From Alloascoidea africana (lineage: Eukaryota; Ascomycota; Alloascoideomycetes; Alloascoideales; Alloascoideaceae), in assembly GCA_030581615.1 (NCBI GenBank), contig JAKTTT010000007.1, positions 124,001 through 188,000 on the forward strand: a stretch of DNA of 64,000 bases. The letters run 5' to 3'. The position numbers and the translations under genes were made by a program. The notes under the pieces are model-generated. The model worked only from the letters and a program-made list of their open reading frames with translations, made no database searches and had not been told where the DNA came from. Numbering within the stretch: position 1 is the stretch's first letter; each line of letters starts with the position of its first letter. Shown piece after piece: positions 1 through 11,140 of this stretch.

Positions 1-1336
1 GATACCTCACATTGGCCCCACCTGGTCCATCTGATCCATGACCATGTCCACCACGTCCATGGCCGTGGGCACCGCCACGATGTCCAGAAGCTCCATCAGC
101 AGGCGTCGAAGGTTGCGCATTCTCTTGAGAAGACGATGATGAAGATACAACTGAGCCATTGTTAGAGGCGGCCTCGGAAGCAGGAGCAACCACAACGCTA
201 GGAGCAGGACGAGTAGAAGGAGTGGCGGGAGCAACAGCAGTGGCAGTGGCAGTGGCAGCAGCAGCAGCAGTAGCAGTAGCAGTAGCAGTAGCCGTAGTCT
301 TGGGTTCGGCTCCTATCGGGCTCTTTCTCTTTGCTGCTACAGCAGCCCACGAGGATGGTGGGGCAGGAACAGCAGGAACCAAGCCGCTGCTTGTCTTTGG
401 CTTGCTTTCCTCAACAGCTACTTTTGCATTCCGGGCATCTACTTTTTCCTCCTTTGAGGCTGTTTTGGTGGTTGTGGGTGTGGATGCCGCTGGCTTGGAC
501 TCGGTAACAGGGGCAGCGGGAGTCTCCAACTTGTCGTTTATGTCAGGGGTCAACTCGCTGGACGGGACAGTTGACTGTGAGAGGTCGGCACTGGCAACGC
601 TTGGCTCTTCCAATTTGGAGCTGGTGGAATTGTCAGCCTCCTGTTCGGCCTGGCTCGCTTGAACAGGCTCCTGTGTTTCGCGGGCCGAGGTCTCAAGGCC
701 CACTGCTTCGGATGGAGCAAATGTAGGAGCAGCGGTGGGGAGAGCTGGAGGAGCACTGACAGGGGCAGAAACAGCAACGGGGACAGTGGTCTCAACATCA
801 ACACCGCCGGAAACGGATTCGGGTGCTTTGTCCTGGACAGCAGAATCCAACTCGGCTGCTGGTGTTGCTTCTTCAACACCGGTCTCGTCGTCATACTCAT
901 CTCCAAAGCCCAAAGTTTCTTCTTTCAAAAAACGAAGAATATCATTCAAGATGAAATATTGACCAGGAGCAGAACTGACAAGAATAAAAGTTTGTACAAA
1001 CTTCCTGGCAGGCTTGTTATTGTTCGACATCTCACCAATGACTCCAACCACAATAGAATCATCCAAAGAGTACTGGAAATCTGCATTTATAATCATGACT
1101 TTGCAGTTCTTGAAGTCGTGCTTGGCAATACGCTCCTTAATTGCAGTTTGTCCATTAACCGAGCTCTCTTCAACATTCTCTTCTCCATGAAGCAAAAAAG
1201 ACTTGTTGTTGTAGAACAAGTGGAGCTTCTCCGGCTGCTCATTCAGGTGATTGTAGTAGGTCTCTATGAAAAACCAAACAATTTCATCAATAGATTTGGG
1301 CTTGTAGGTTTCTGGTTCAGGATTAGAGACAGACAT
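1..1336 (-). CDS. G3BP/Bre5-like NTF2-domain protein (5' part, runs off left edge)
   Basis: The reading frame opens at the ATG at 1336-1334 and stays open to base 1, giving about 445 codons with no stop, so the 3' end lies outside the window. Residues about 10-130 form an NTF2-like domain: an EIVWFFIETYYNHLN segment, then LHLFYNNKS and HGEE, the pattern typical of G3BP, fission yeast Nxt3 and budding yeast Bre5. The domain is followed by a long acidic, proline-, serine- and alanine/threonine-rich linker with a run of alternating Ala-Thr from a CAG/CAC-type microsatellite (240-296). Near the left edge it turns into a glycine/histidine/arginine-rich stretch (HGRGGHGHGSDGPGG), as expected just before or within an RGG region. 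In relatives the protein binds the deubiquitinase Ubp3/USP10 and RNA, and a C-terminal RRM would be expected to the left. NTF2 homology is clear. Which family member it is remains an inference. Confidence 0.82.
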   Translation of the reverse strand, partial: MSVSNPEPETYKPKSIDEIVWFFIETYYNHLNEQPEKLHLFYNNKSFLLHGEENVEESSVNGQTAIKERIAKHDFKNCKVMIINADFQYSLDDSIVVGVIGEMSNNNKPARKFVQTFILVSSAPGQYFILNDILRFLKEETLGFGDEYDDETGVEEATPAAELDSAVQDKAPESVSGGVDVETTVPVAVSAPVSAPPALPTAAPTFAPSEAVGLETSARETQEPVQASQAEQEADNSTSSKLEEPSVASADLSQSTVPSSELTPDINDKLETPAAPVTESKPAASTPTTTKTASKEEKVDARNAKVAVEESKPKTSSGLVPAVPAPPSSWAAVAAKRKSPIGAEPKTTATATATATAAAAATATATAVAPATPSTRPAPSVVVAPASEAASNNGSVVSSSSSSQENAQPSTPADGASGHRGGAHGHGRGGHGHGSDGPGGANVRY

Positions 1337-4135
1337 ATCGGCAAAAGAAGAGTGGTGTGGGATTAAAAAATTAACAAAAAAATTGACCTTTCACTAAATA
1401 TTAAACAAGAAAGACAATGACAAAAGTAGTTAGTTGATTTTGTTCAGTGTGTCATGGAAAAGGAGACGTGGTGGCCTTCTTTTCCATCTCCCGCTTCGCA
1501 GTGGTTCTTGGCAGGGATTTCCCCCTAACTGGATTCCGAAAGGATGAAAGCAAAGACAAAATAAGACGCCGAATACATCAAGGTTGTCTTTTTGTAGATT
1601 GCATGAAAGACGCCCAAAACAAGATGAAATCATGTATTGGAAAAAGCGATCAGAAGAGGTGGTGGTTACGCCAGTGAAAACTGAGGGTGTGTGACAAACC
1701 CCATCCCGGCCAATACCCAACCACCGCTCTGAACCCAGCAAAACAACTTGAAATGGTAAACCGCAACTGAATACTCACAGATCGAAGCAAAAAAATATGC
1801 CAAACAAATACTTTACAGCGGTACGCGCGAGTAAACGAGACTTGGAGTTGAGTGCTGAGTGCTTTGAAAGGTCAAATTTTAGAAGTTCAGCGAAATGTTT
1901 CGAACCGGCCCCAGATTTACACATAGTTCTTAAGCAAGGGGCAAGAAAGTGCTTAGAGTCGAAAAAAAGAATTGGACCCTTAAGGCGGGAAAAGCATAGG
2001 CTGATGAGCCTGGAATCAAGGTGTAGAGAAAAGTGTCGCTGAAGTGTTGGAAAGAGTGTGTTGCATTGTCCATGAGTGGTTCAACTCGAAATGGTCACTA
2101 GAAAGAGTATCTACACCTTTAGCGTACCAAAGCTTTTTGGCGCTATAAGGTGTCTTACTCGTAACACATTGTAATTGAAGGGTGCGACATATTGGGCATA
2201 TTGTTTCCAGCACCTTGTTGAGAAAGCTGGTTAACAAAGGTTATTCTAAATTGTATGGTGAAGTAGTGGATTCTTGGTGTTCACAAGTGAATTGTCAAAA
2301 GCTGCTCCCCCTTTTCAAATGCACAAGTATTAGAAAAGAGCTTGTAACTTGGCTATTCTCTGTTTGAATCATTGTTTCTGAAAACCTACCTTTGTTCTAA
2401 GTTTAACAGTACTATTTGTTTTGTGATCAAAAGGCAGAACAAACTCTTCGAATCAATGTGTTTTGAGAAGAGTAAAAAAAAAATAGATACGCATGTTAAA
2501 GACACCATCTCTGCGATTCTTAATTCAGTTCTCACGTATATGGTACATAGATCTTAATTTGCATCTGGAAATACCTTATCCAAATACTGGGAGATCATGT
2601 TTGTGTTGTTTGTAAATCAGGGGTATTGTCAACAAGCCAAATAAGACTCCCCAAAATGACTTAACTAAAGAAACTCAATGGTCTATGATTCAAGTGTTTA
2701 TGTAGAGAGGGGAAAAAGGAGCAGTATTGGATTTTCGAGAAGAAGACAAGGCACAAATCACAAACCTCAGAGTTTGATTTAAATTCCATGATATCTATAT
2801 TTGAATACAATGTTTTTCAAGGTTCCGAAGAGTGAAAATCTATAAAAGGAACAACATGTAAGAAGTAGATTATTAACAAAATGGGTAAAACGATGAAAAA
2901 CAAGTGCTATTGGTTTCCATCAATTTGTTTCAAAGTCCAATAAGAAGACGCTGGGCCACTAAGAAACCGGTACGAATTCCAACCTAAATTTCTCTTTATA
3001 GGACCCGAACTTACATAATAACTACAAATTAACGTGAAATGGTGTAAAGCCTGAAGTAAAGTAAGCGTTTTTTCGGGATCCTTGATGTGTGATTCCTCTG
3101 AAATCTCTAGTAGAAAAAGCAATCTAAATCGCATGAAGATTCATCAACAAAGCCTTCTAGTCACCTTCGAGTATTCGAAACTATTGCTCAACTGCGGCAA
3201 TTGTTATTCTTATGGGATTCGTAGTTACATATTAGACCAAACTTTATGGACAGCTAAACCAAAGGCACAAACAAATAGCCAAAGTATCAAAATCTTTTCT
3301 ATTTCACTTCGTGCCTGGTGATATAATGTTTTATCTCCAAGATTTTAGATCATATCAAATGAGAATATAAAAGCCACAAATATACTCCTGTAGTTCTTAG
3401 TTCAAACTTTCGGATCTAATAGACTGAGAATTAAAGAATTCAGAAAGTTACAACAAACCCCTATCATGTGTAATCCTACATTATTTGGCTTCTCTCTTAC
3501 ATATGGCTCTCAAGGACACAAGACCTTGTTCAAATCATATACAACAACTACAAGTTTCACTTTTCCAATACATAGCAATTGTCTGATTCCTTGGATTGGT
3601 TGAAAGCATAGAATTATGAGTATCTACATTTTTTAAAGCTGTTTACAGCAAGGCAAGTGTACGATTCTTAACTCTCTATGAGTAGGGGTAGAGGCATCTG
3701 TGAATGGGATTTGGCTATTTCGACAGTACGGGATTGAAGAGAGAGATTAGTGACATGTTGATAATAGCAAGCCTTAAACTATTAAGAATTGATTAATTCT
3801 TTCTATTGTGGGTTTCTACTTTTTGTATAGTCTTTTGTCTGGAATACCAGAACCGCTTTCCCCGATCTTTGGCATTTAGTAGCCTTAGTCTAGCTTTTCT
3901 TAGAGATTGTCCCGAACACGAGTCATTAAAGATATTAGTGAGTTCTTCATTGATTAAGAGTTCTATTTCTACCCTGAGATACGACCAATCAGGATGTATC
4001 AAAAGAAAAATCATAAAGTCTCCACCATAGTAGAGCATCTAAAAGAAAACCACAACTCCCAAAACCTACTTTAAAAGGAGGAGGATCGTCAATAAATCAA
4101 TCGGAATAAGGCTGTCGAGACTATCTGTAAGCAAA
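1337..4135. other. gene-free AT-rich intergenic stretch
   Basis: About 2.8 kb with only short open frames of atypical composition and no recognisable domain on either strand. It carries the promoter side of the G3BP-like gene at its left end. No tRNA, other RNA gene or repeat shared with the rest of the window was seen here. Confidence 0.6.
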
Positions 4136-5392
4136 TGTGTCGTTCTGCACACGTGACTGTGGGAAAGGCTATCACGAAGGTGGTCAGACTAATGAGCACG
4201 AAAGGAATAGGGAGTCGAAAGGAACTACAAAGATCTAAAGACTATGTCGTAGATCTGAGCACGAAGAAGAAACTGGAACCAAAGAGCATGAACTCTTTCT
4301 AACAGTAAAGAGATAGACTTTAACAATTAACTTTACTTTACTTTTATCCTCGAGCAATCAAGAATAAATCCTGTTTAATCTCTCGCCAAGATTTAGCAGT
4401 TTCCCCTTTCACGTTAATATTTGAAGATTTGAAATTTTTACCATGTCAATCGAAGACCTAGACTTCACCACTCCTGAAGGTCTCAAGGCTTATGCTATCC
4501 TCATGGATAAGCGTATGGAGAACATGGCAACCAAGTACGAAAAAAGTACAACGACACGAATAACAAGTTGGATAAGATCCTAGAATTACTTTCACCTAGC
4601 GCAGGAATACCCGGAGGCTCTGGTCAACGTCAATCCAAAGAGTTCAAGATACCCTTCTTCAAGATTTGCATTGATGACGAATATTGTTGAGAATTCAACA
4701 TTTCATTGGAAACATTCATAATGTTGCAAGCGCTTCTGATATCATCTTTCCAGGCAATACCATCAGATTTCACGTCAAGTTCTCGAATAGTAATACTGTG
4801 GGGACGATAATAGCGGTTGTTCTCTTCATACTTGGCTTCGATTGAGGCGTCTCCTGCTGACGTGTTCACATTTGCAATGTGATTAGCTGGAAAGATGATA
4901 TCAGAAGCGCTTGCAACATTATGAATGTTTCCAATGAAATGTTGAATTCTCAACAATATTCGTCATCAATGCAAATCTTGAAGAAGGGTATCTTGAACTC
5001 TTTGGATTGACGTTGACCATATCCTCTGGGTTTTCCAGCACTAGGTGAAAGTAATTCTAGGATCTTATCCAACTTGTTATTCGTGTCGTTGTACTTTTGT
5101 TCGTACTTGGTTGCCATGTTCTCCATACGCTTATCCATGAGGATAGCATAAGCCTTGAGACCTTCAGGAGTGGTGAAGTCTTGGTCTTCGATTGACATGG
5201 TAAAAATTTCAAATCTTCAAATATTAACGTGAAAGGGAAAACTGCTAAATCTTGGCGAGAGATTAAACAGGATTTATTCTTGATTGCTCGAGGATAAAAG
5301 TAAAGTAAGGTTAATTGTTAAAGTCTATCTCTTTACACAATTCACCGAGGGTGAAGTAGGCTTGTTCCCACAGTCACGTGTGCAGAACGACA
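4136..5392. mobile_element. fossil LTR-retroelement fragment arranged as an inverted repeat
   Basis: Two inverted arms, about 4303-4753 and 4887-5340, mirror each other almost completely around a spacer of roughly 130 bp. Outside them a second matched block of 28 bp (4136-4163 and 5365-5392) is also inverted. Both arms carry the beginning of the same short reading frame, starting MSIEDQDFTTPEGL on the minus-strand copy. Its small, charged, coiled-coil-like character resembles the N-terminus of a retrotransposon Gag. No protease, integrase, reverse transcriptase or complete LTR is present, so this is a broken remnant, and the family (Ty1/copia versus Ty3/gypsy) cannot be assigned. The high similarity of the arms suggests the rearrangement is fairly recent. 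Its position about 440 bp upstream of a tRNA gene fits the integration preference of many yeast LTR elements. The Gag assignment is inference from composition and context. Confidence 0.55.
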
Positions 5393-5833
5393 GTAGTTAC
5401 TGAATGTAAACTAGGACAAGAGAATGACAACTGAGAACGAATGTGAGAATGAGAAACTAAATGAAACTAATCTGAGGTTAAGAGGATCATTTATCTTACA
5501 CAATGTATAAAAACACTAGCCCAATCTAGCTTTTTTCACATTTTCTTAGGGCTTCTTAATTAACTTTTTTCTATTCTTTTCTTGTCTTTTAGGGAGACCA
5601 GGCTCTTTAAGTAGTGCTTCCAAACTATCTAAAGCAACTATACATTATCCTAAATATACTTAAAACAACATCAATATTCTTCTTATCAAATATTAAGGTC
5701 TTGCTACTAAATATGCTACCACTGTGCAGATTCTCTTTCAAACAAACACTTGGTGCCATACAATTGCATATTCTGAAGTAATATCACATCCAGAAGTTCT
5801 GACTTAGTAGGGAATTTTACAACGTAAAATTTG
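5393..5833. other. tRNA 5' flank, possible LTR remnant
   Basis: AT-rich stretch between the retroelement fossil and the tRNA-Cys gene. It holds a TATA-like tract near 5510, which could be left over from an LTR promoter in minus orientation. No second copy exists in the window to confirm this. Confidence 0.35.
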
Positions 5834-5904
5834 GGTCAAATGGCGCAATGGTAGCGCGTGGGATTGCAGATCCTTAGGTTATCGGTTCGAATCCGGTTTT
5901 GACC
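5834..5904 (+). tRNA. tRNA-Cys (anticodon GCA)
   Basis: A 71-nt cloverleaf. The acceptor stem GGTCAAA pairs with TTTGACC at the 3' end, and the D stem is GCGC/GCGC with a GG-containing loop. The anticodon loop TTGCAGA gives anticodon GCA. The T arm is ATCGG-TTCGAAT-CCGGT. The anticodon stem has one T-T mismatch and one G-T pair at its outer end. There is no intron and no encoded CCA. The internal B box (GGTTCGAATCC) is intact. Confidence 0.96.
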
Positions 5905-5912
5905 TTTTTTTT
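5905..5912 (+). terminator. RNA polymerase III terminator of tRNA-Cys
   Basis: Run of eight T immediately after the acceptor stem, the standard Pol III stop signal. Confidence 0.9.
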
Positions 5913-6870
5913 CTTTTTAAGTTTGTTGAGACAAATTCTTAGAAGTTCCTAATAGGAACAATGCTTATCTTCCGATTTGCTCATCTAGTTGGACGTCCCT
6001 AAAATTTTATAGTGGAAATTTGAACAACTGTGACCTAACAGTGATGGGCTGTTTGTCAACGTTCAATTGTGAGCTTCAGATGAAAATGAAGCATGTTGGC
6101 AGCATTTCTTTTACATCTTAGAGTATGCTTTCAACTCTTGAAGTTTCTATACATGCGTTTTCAGTTACAGAATGCCAGCAATGGAACTAGCGTTCTAATA
6201 CACCAGTAGGAAATGACAATGACCTGACAAATTTTCTTGTTAATTGTGAGATACTAAGTGATTCAGACAAGAACAAGAATTCAGTTAAGACTTTTTGGTA
6301 AACTACGGAGAAAACTTGCCTATCCTGCTTCTTGTATATCACGGAAAGCCAAAAAGAGGAGCTCTAAAGTTACCCTTTGTATCGACTACTACCAACTGCT
6401 CTTAGAAAAAGAGTCTTGATTCCAAGCAGAAGGCTTAATAAGACTTTAATGAAAGGTTTTTTTTTGTTTAACATCCATTTATAATAGAGTTATGTGTGAT
6501 TTTGTCTTGTTTTGATTTAGTTAGGGATGGATATTAGTCATTTATCAAAAGATGAAAGCATAGTTCTCTCAACTGGCAAATCCTGGGAAGCTAATGGAAA
6601 TCACCCCAGGTTGTGCCATAACCAATTACAAGACTACGGGGTCGACCTGTAGAAGCACATAGACGCTCAAAAAATAATTTAGGCGGTGTGATAATCGAGA
6701 AACCGTTTAAAGCTGGTCCGGTTATCAAGAAACGCGGTGCTTGATGAGAATAATCGGTAATGCCAAATCTTTCGTTGGCGGTTTGTCATGCTTATCTCAG
6801 CCCAGGAGCTTATAAATCGAAAAACTGGTATAAAGAAACACACATCCAACGATCCCCATGAAACGTATAA
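5913..6870. other. intergenic region upstream of the dioxygenase gene
   Basis: About 960 bp with no gene seen. The last 200 bp contain several CGGTTATC/GATAATCG-like words (6690-6760) and a TATA-like sequence near 6810, so this is probably the dioxygenase promoter. An upstream ATG at 6858 lies out of frame with the gene and opens a short frame that overlaps its start. Confidence 0.5.
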
Positions 6871-8016
6871 ATGTCCTTGAATTGCAAAACTATAGCGGTT
6901 TTAACAGCCATACTCGCGATCTTTGTTTCCTTCACCCAGTTCATGTTCCCGAGTTTTGAATTTTTGTCTCAGCTGTTTAAGTTAAAGCCCTCTCCCGCTC
7001 ACGTAATGACACCTTCACTTGCATCACCAGCACCCGCGACCCACATGAACCCAAACCGAACACCGGTTTTCTTTTTGTCTCATGGCGGCCCTACCTTTAT
7101 GTACCAGGATGACCCACACGGCGACCGTGGTGCCTGGAAAGAAGTCCGGAAAATTGGTTCATACATTAAAAAGACGTTGAAGCCTGATGCAATTGTTGTT
7201 GTGTCGGGCCACTGGGAATCCTCCCTCACAAACACCATCCTCGTGGACTCGCCCACTGGTGAACGACCTCCCCCAGCCAGATTGTTCGGTAGAACACCAG
7301 TCGACCATTCTTCAAAAGACACGGATCAACTGGATATAATCTACGATTTCTATGGCTTCCCGCAGCATATGTACGAGGAAAGGTTTATCGCCAATGGCTC
7401 TTCCAAATTTGCAGACAGAATTGTTAATCTGCTCGAATCCCAAGGAATGGCCTCGAAAGCAGTTCGCAGAGGTGTAGACCATGGCGTATGGGTCCCTTTC
7501 AAAGTTGCCTTCCCTGATCAATTTGACCAGAACAACTCCAAACACCAGATCAACAACTTGGATATCCCAGTAATACAGGTCTCACTGGACTCAAAACCTA
7601 CCATTCAGCAGCACTTTAAACTCGGCCAGGCACTGGCTCCTCTTCGAGATGAAAATATATTGATTATCGGATCAGGCATGTCTGTACACAACCTGCGAGA
7701 CATGGGCATCTCCATGATGAGAGGTGGCCAACCCATGCCTTACTGCAAGCCCTTCGAAGACAAGCTTCGCGCTGTGGTTGAATCCGGCAAAACTGGACCA
7801 GAACTAGGAACGGCCTTTGTGGACTTTATTAACAATAACAAGAATCTGTACAAACAGGCCCATCCGACGGCAGACCACTTTTTACCTTTGATTGTTGCCG
7901 CTGGGGCGGCCTCTGGCGATATTGGGAAACAGGTGTATACTAACGCTTCTATGTCGCTTGGTTGGGGAATATACAAGTGGGGAGATTCGCCAACTCCTAA
8001 TAGTGCTCCATTATAG
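6871..8016 (+). CDS. class III extradiol ring-cleavage dioxygenase (LigB/DODA family)
   Basis: 381 residues. The core (about 62-375) has the landmarks of the LigB/4,5-DOPA-dioxygenase family: FFLSHGGPTF with His71, VVVSGHWESS with His114, DHGVWVPF with His204, GSGMSVHN with His273, and HPTADHFLPL near the end (His331, His336). In the family His residues of this kind bind a non-haem Fe or Zn ion that opens catechol rings with O2. The physiological substrate in yeasts is not established. Unlike the usual 260-300-residue enzymes it has an N-terminal extension with a hydrophobic segment at residues 8-24, which could be a signal anchor or targeting sequence. Start alternatives are Met46 (7006) and Met59, close to the usual family start. 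The ATG at 6871 gives the longest frame. Confidence 0.88.
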   Translation: MSLNCKTIAVLTAILAIFVSFTQFMFPSFEFLSQLFKLKPSPAHVMTPSLASPAPATHMNPNRTPVFFLSHGGPTFMYQDDPHGDRGAWKEVRKIGSYIKKTLKPDAIVVVSGHWESSLTNTILVDSPTGERPPPARLFGRTPVDHSSKDTDQLDIIYDFYGFPQHMYEERFIANGSSKFADRIVNLLESQGMASKAVRRGVDHGVWVPFKVAFPDQFDQNNSKHQINNLDIPVIQVSLDSKPTIQQHFKLGQALAPLRDENILIIGSGMSVHNLRDMGISMMRGGQPMPYCKPFEDKLRAVVESGKTGPELGTAFVDFINNNKNLYKQAHPTADHFLPLIVAAGAASGDIGKQVYTNASMSLGWGIYKWGDSPTPNSAPL

Positions 8017-8655
8017 CCAGCTACACTGGAGAATGGTGTTCTAATGCAATATTCACAGAGCGCTATCTCATTAGTCATTATCTAGAGAACTTATAGATTT
8101 AAACGGATATTGTAGCGTGTTGCTAGTTTTGTGAAGTGGTTTAACGTGAACATCAAGGCAGTGAAAGGTTTAATTGTAGGAAAGTATGGATATGATTTCT
8201 TCGACTTTCTATCTAAGGAATGAATACACTATTTAAGTAATTCTACTTGTATTAACAATAGATTATTCATGATGATCGTTCAAGAAGATAGGGTTAAGAG
8301 CATAATAATAGGAAATAGGGTAGATTTAGGTGAATAAAAGTAAATAGGATGTAACCATGTCGGTCACATACTACAGATATATCTAGAGGACATAATAACA
8401 AAACTTAAACATTTGGAATAAAGCGATTTCAGGTTCTAACTCCAAATCATTAATACTAATAACAAATAAAAATTACAGAATTGGGAATTCTCAAGGACTA
8501 AATAAAGACAAATGTAAAATCTTAAAACTATTGTGATCGAGTTTTAAAAGAGAAATAAGAAAAAAATCTTAACAGTCCAAAAGGAATAACTCATCAAGTT
8601 TTTAGTCTAAGACCCAAAAACTAAAACAGCAAAAATATTCTAACAATAGATTTCA
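8017..8655. other. convergent intergenic region
   Basis: AT-rich 3' flank shared by the dioxygenase gene and IVY1, which point toward each other. No gene or repeat seen. Confidence 0.6.
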
Positions 8656-10866
8656 TTATGATTTTGATTCAATCTGATGAAGAACGTTGTCACTACTGGG
8701 AGATTTGATGCTAAGGACATTATTCTCTCTTTCTGTTTCTTGTGAAATATTCTCTTTATTCGTACCTGTAGATGGCGAATACCTATCCCATTGCTCTTGT
8801 TCCTCTCCTAATATTGGTCCAGGTTCTCTGTCTTCTTCGCCATGAGACACTACGGTTACTTGGTCGCCAGGTGATGTTCCCGAATGATCCACATTGGTGT
8901 TGTCATTATCACCCAGACTGCTCTGACTTTGTTCTTTTTCGATCCTATCGTGCGTATCAATATTCTGGGTGGGGCCACCGTCGTCATCATCATCATCATA
9001 ATCGTGTCCCACAATTCCAGGCAAACTAAAAGAGGACTCTGCCGAAACCTCACTAATACTTCGACCACTAATTGTCGCCTGGCTGGCCATAGACTGCAGC
9101 TGACTTAAGGAGTTTGCAAATTTTGAATCATGAGGCGTGGTGATATTGGACGAAGCTTCGACACTTACACTATCATCTAAAGTTGTTGTGGCCGCGGCAC
9201 TCCTTGTAGTCATAAAAGGGGAGTACAATACATCTTGGTTTTGCTGTTCTCTTCTTGCACTAGGGCTAACATAGTAATCCGAATCATTAACAGATTGCGA
9301 TGGTGAGTCGTTATGACTTCTCGTGCTTTGAGAGGAAGCTGATGGGTAGGGATAATTGCTATTGTGGGTATCTGAAGATACTGAACGGCTCATGTTTTCA
9401 CTGCTCAAAGGAGCCCGACTACTACGTCCAACAGTACCGTCGCTCTCTTCATCACGGCTCAGAGAAAGAATGGACTGTGCAGGTAAAACGGTTGACAATT
9501 GTTTTGGCCTACCAAGCCGATCACCAGGGTGGAATGGACTAGTTCCGTAGCTTTGCGTTTGTGCCGTATTTGGTTGAAGAGTGACATTGCTTAAAAGCTC
9601 GGCGGTAGAAGCCAACCTGTGTGTAGAAACGCTGGCCACAGTAGAGATAGGCTGTGCAAAAGGAGTTCGATAGTTATCAGTAGTTGAATAGAATTCCGTA
9701 GCATTTGGATCGTCTTCATTAGTATCTTGTTCGTCTTGTGATTGATCTTTGCTTTTTGAATCATGCTCGTCCTCATCTTCCTCCTCTGTGTTGAAAGGAT
9801 CAGGACAAGCAGCAATTAGGTCGTCCAGGCCTCCTCCACTCCAGCCTTTTCTGGCGATTCCTTCGTAGATCTCTACTTGTGCACGTACAACAGAGCCACA
9901 TCTGCTCAATATCCGTAGCGAGGTATCTTGGACGAGGTCAAATGACGACTGGTAATACCGGTACTTGAGTCTGTCAATATCATCAATCTGAGACGTTAAT
10001 TCAAGCAATGCATTCCGATAGCTCTGTAAATTTCGGGTCTTCGCTTTTGAAATTTTTATGTTATCTCTTTCCCTCTTCTTCAAAATTTTGGATCTTTCCT
10101 TCATTCCCTTTTTGAATATTTCGTTGTTCCGTTTCGATCTTTTGCAGAACTTGTTGATTTCATTTTTCACCGGGACTTCAAAAGCCTTCTCAATCGCCTG
10201 AGCGAGAATCAGCTGGTGGTTCGAGACGAGAAAATGGAGCCCTCCGGCTGCCATTAGTCCATCTGCCGCGTTACCAGCACCCTTACATCTGGCACAATTC
10301 TCCAAAGAAAGGCCAAAATCAGAGGCTGCAGATGCCAACTGGAGAAGAGCCTGTCTATAGCTCGCTGCCGTGGTAAGTAACGCATTGTAGGATTGTACGG
10401 ACGCATTAATATCATTATCTGTTATGAGTACTGGCAGCCCAAGGGCCGAAGGGGTAATCGATGCCATGCTGTTGAGCGTGGAAGAAGAGGGTCGTCGTGC
10501 AGATGCCTGTAAGGAGCTTTCTCCTCCTGGAGTATGTCGATAATATGATCTGTTCATCGGATTTGATGGTGGCGGAGATGTCATGTGCAGAGATCTCATA
10601 TCATTGTGGTAGCGTGCCTGTTGATGTTGCTGCTGTCTGCGTTGGTGATCTGGGTCAACAAAAGAGTAAAACTCTGAAAGGTGCTGTGGAGCAAAAGTCT
10701 GTTTCGATCGAATAGAGGTCGTATCTATTGGAAAAGCACCTTTGGAAGAAATCGACGGGGACTCCGGAGTAGCTGATAGCGCGGAACCTTCAGAAAACGT
10801 GTTGGAGCTACTCGTCCCCGTTTGTGTATTTCCCATTGCTGTACGGCTCTTCAGTGAACTAGCCAT
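8656..10866 (-). CDS. IVY1: Ivy1-like I-BAR protein (vacuolar Ypt7/Vps33 interactor)
   Basis: 736 residues from the ATG at 10866-10864. The frame continues a few codons upstream but without another ATG. After about 135 residues of Ser/Thr/Gln-rich disorder comes the conserved part, about residues 135-360: LPVLITDND, a block of alternating hydrophobics (YRQALLQLASAASDFG), a cysteine pair (CARCKG), GLHFLVSNHQLILAQ and a long basic amphipathic helix (KRSKRNNEIFKKGMKERSK) of the kind that forms an inverse-BAR dimer. This pattern matches Ivy1, a peripheral vacuole-membrane protein that binds phospholipids, Ypt7-GTP and Vps33. The remaining half is acidic, low-complexity and poorly conserved, making the protein longer than S. 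cerevisiae Ivy1 (about 450). It shares a 274-bp divergent promoter with MRPL11. Confidence 0.78.
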   Translation of the reverse strand: MASSLKSRTAMGNTQTGTSSSNTFSEGSALSATPESPSISSKGAFPIDTTSIRSKQTFAPQHLSEFYSFVDPDHQRRQQQHQQARYHNDMRSLHMTSPPPSNPMNRSYYRHTPGGESSLQASARRPSSSTLNSMASITPSALGLPVLITDNDINASVQSYNALLTTAASYRQALLQLASAASDFGLSLENCARCKGAGNAADGLMAAGGLHFLVSNHQLILAQAIEKAFEVPVKNEINKFCKRSKRNNEIFKKGMKERSKILKKRERDNIKISKAKTRNLQSYRNALLELTSQIDDIDRLKYRYYQSSFDLVQDTSLRILSRCGSVVRAQVEIYEGIARKGWSGGGLDDLIAACPDPFNTEEEDEDEHDSKSKDQSQDEQDTNEDDPNATEFYSTTDNYRTPFAQPISTVASVSTHRLASTAELLSNVTLQPNTAQTQSYGTSPFHPGDRLGRPKQLSTVLPAQSILSLSRDEESDGTVGRSSRAPLSSENMSRSVSSDTHNSNYPYPSASSQSTRSHNDSPSQSVNDSDYYVSPSARREQQNQDVLYSPFMTTRSAAATTTLDDSVSVEASSNITTPHDSKFANSLSQLQSMASQATISGRSISEVSAESSFSLPGIVGHDYDDDDDDGGPTQNIDTHDRIEKEQSQSSLGDNDNTNVDHSGTSPGDQVTVVSHGEEDREPGPILGEEQEQWDRYSPSTGTNKENISQETERENNVLSIKSPSSDNVLHQIESKS

Positions 10867-11140
10867 TCCGGCGTCGATTAGCTTGGTGTGTACCAAGTGT
10901 TTATATCACGGCTGTGTTGAAATTGGACACGCCCTCTCTCTTGCAAAGTATCCAATCTAAATACCTGGAGAAAGTACAAGAAGATGGTTGAGAAGGCAAC
11001 AAAACAACGGTTTGCACACTAGCAAACGGCGTTACCCGGCACCCACAACACTTTCCAGTTTTCGCAAAGCTGCTGGACAAACTCTTCAGCATCAAAAGCA
11101 CCCATTTCGTCTCCTTGAGCCGCAGTCAGACTCGTTCGTG
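10867..11140. promoter_or_regulatory. divergent promoter IVY1 / MRPL11
   Basis: 274 bp between the two start codons. An in-frame ATG at 10988 would lengthen the ribosomal protein by 51 residues, but the added peptide has no conserved character, so this stretch is treated as promoter and leader. Confidence 0.6.

Noticed and set aside
10988-11140. 51-residue extension of MRPL11
   Set aside because: It precedes a good mitochondrial presequence, contains no conserved residues and lies in the short divergent promoter.
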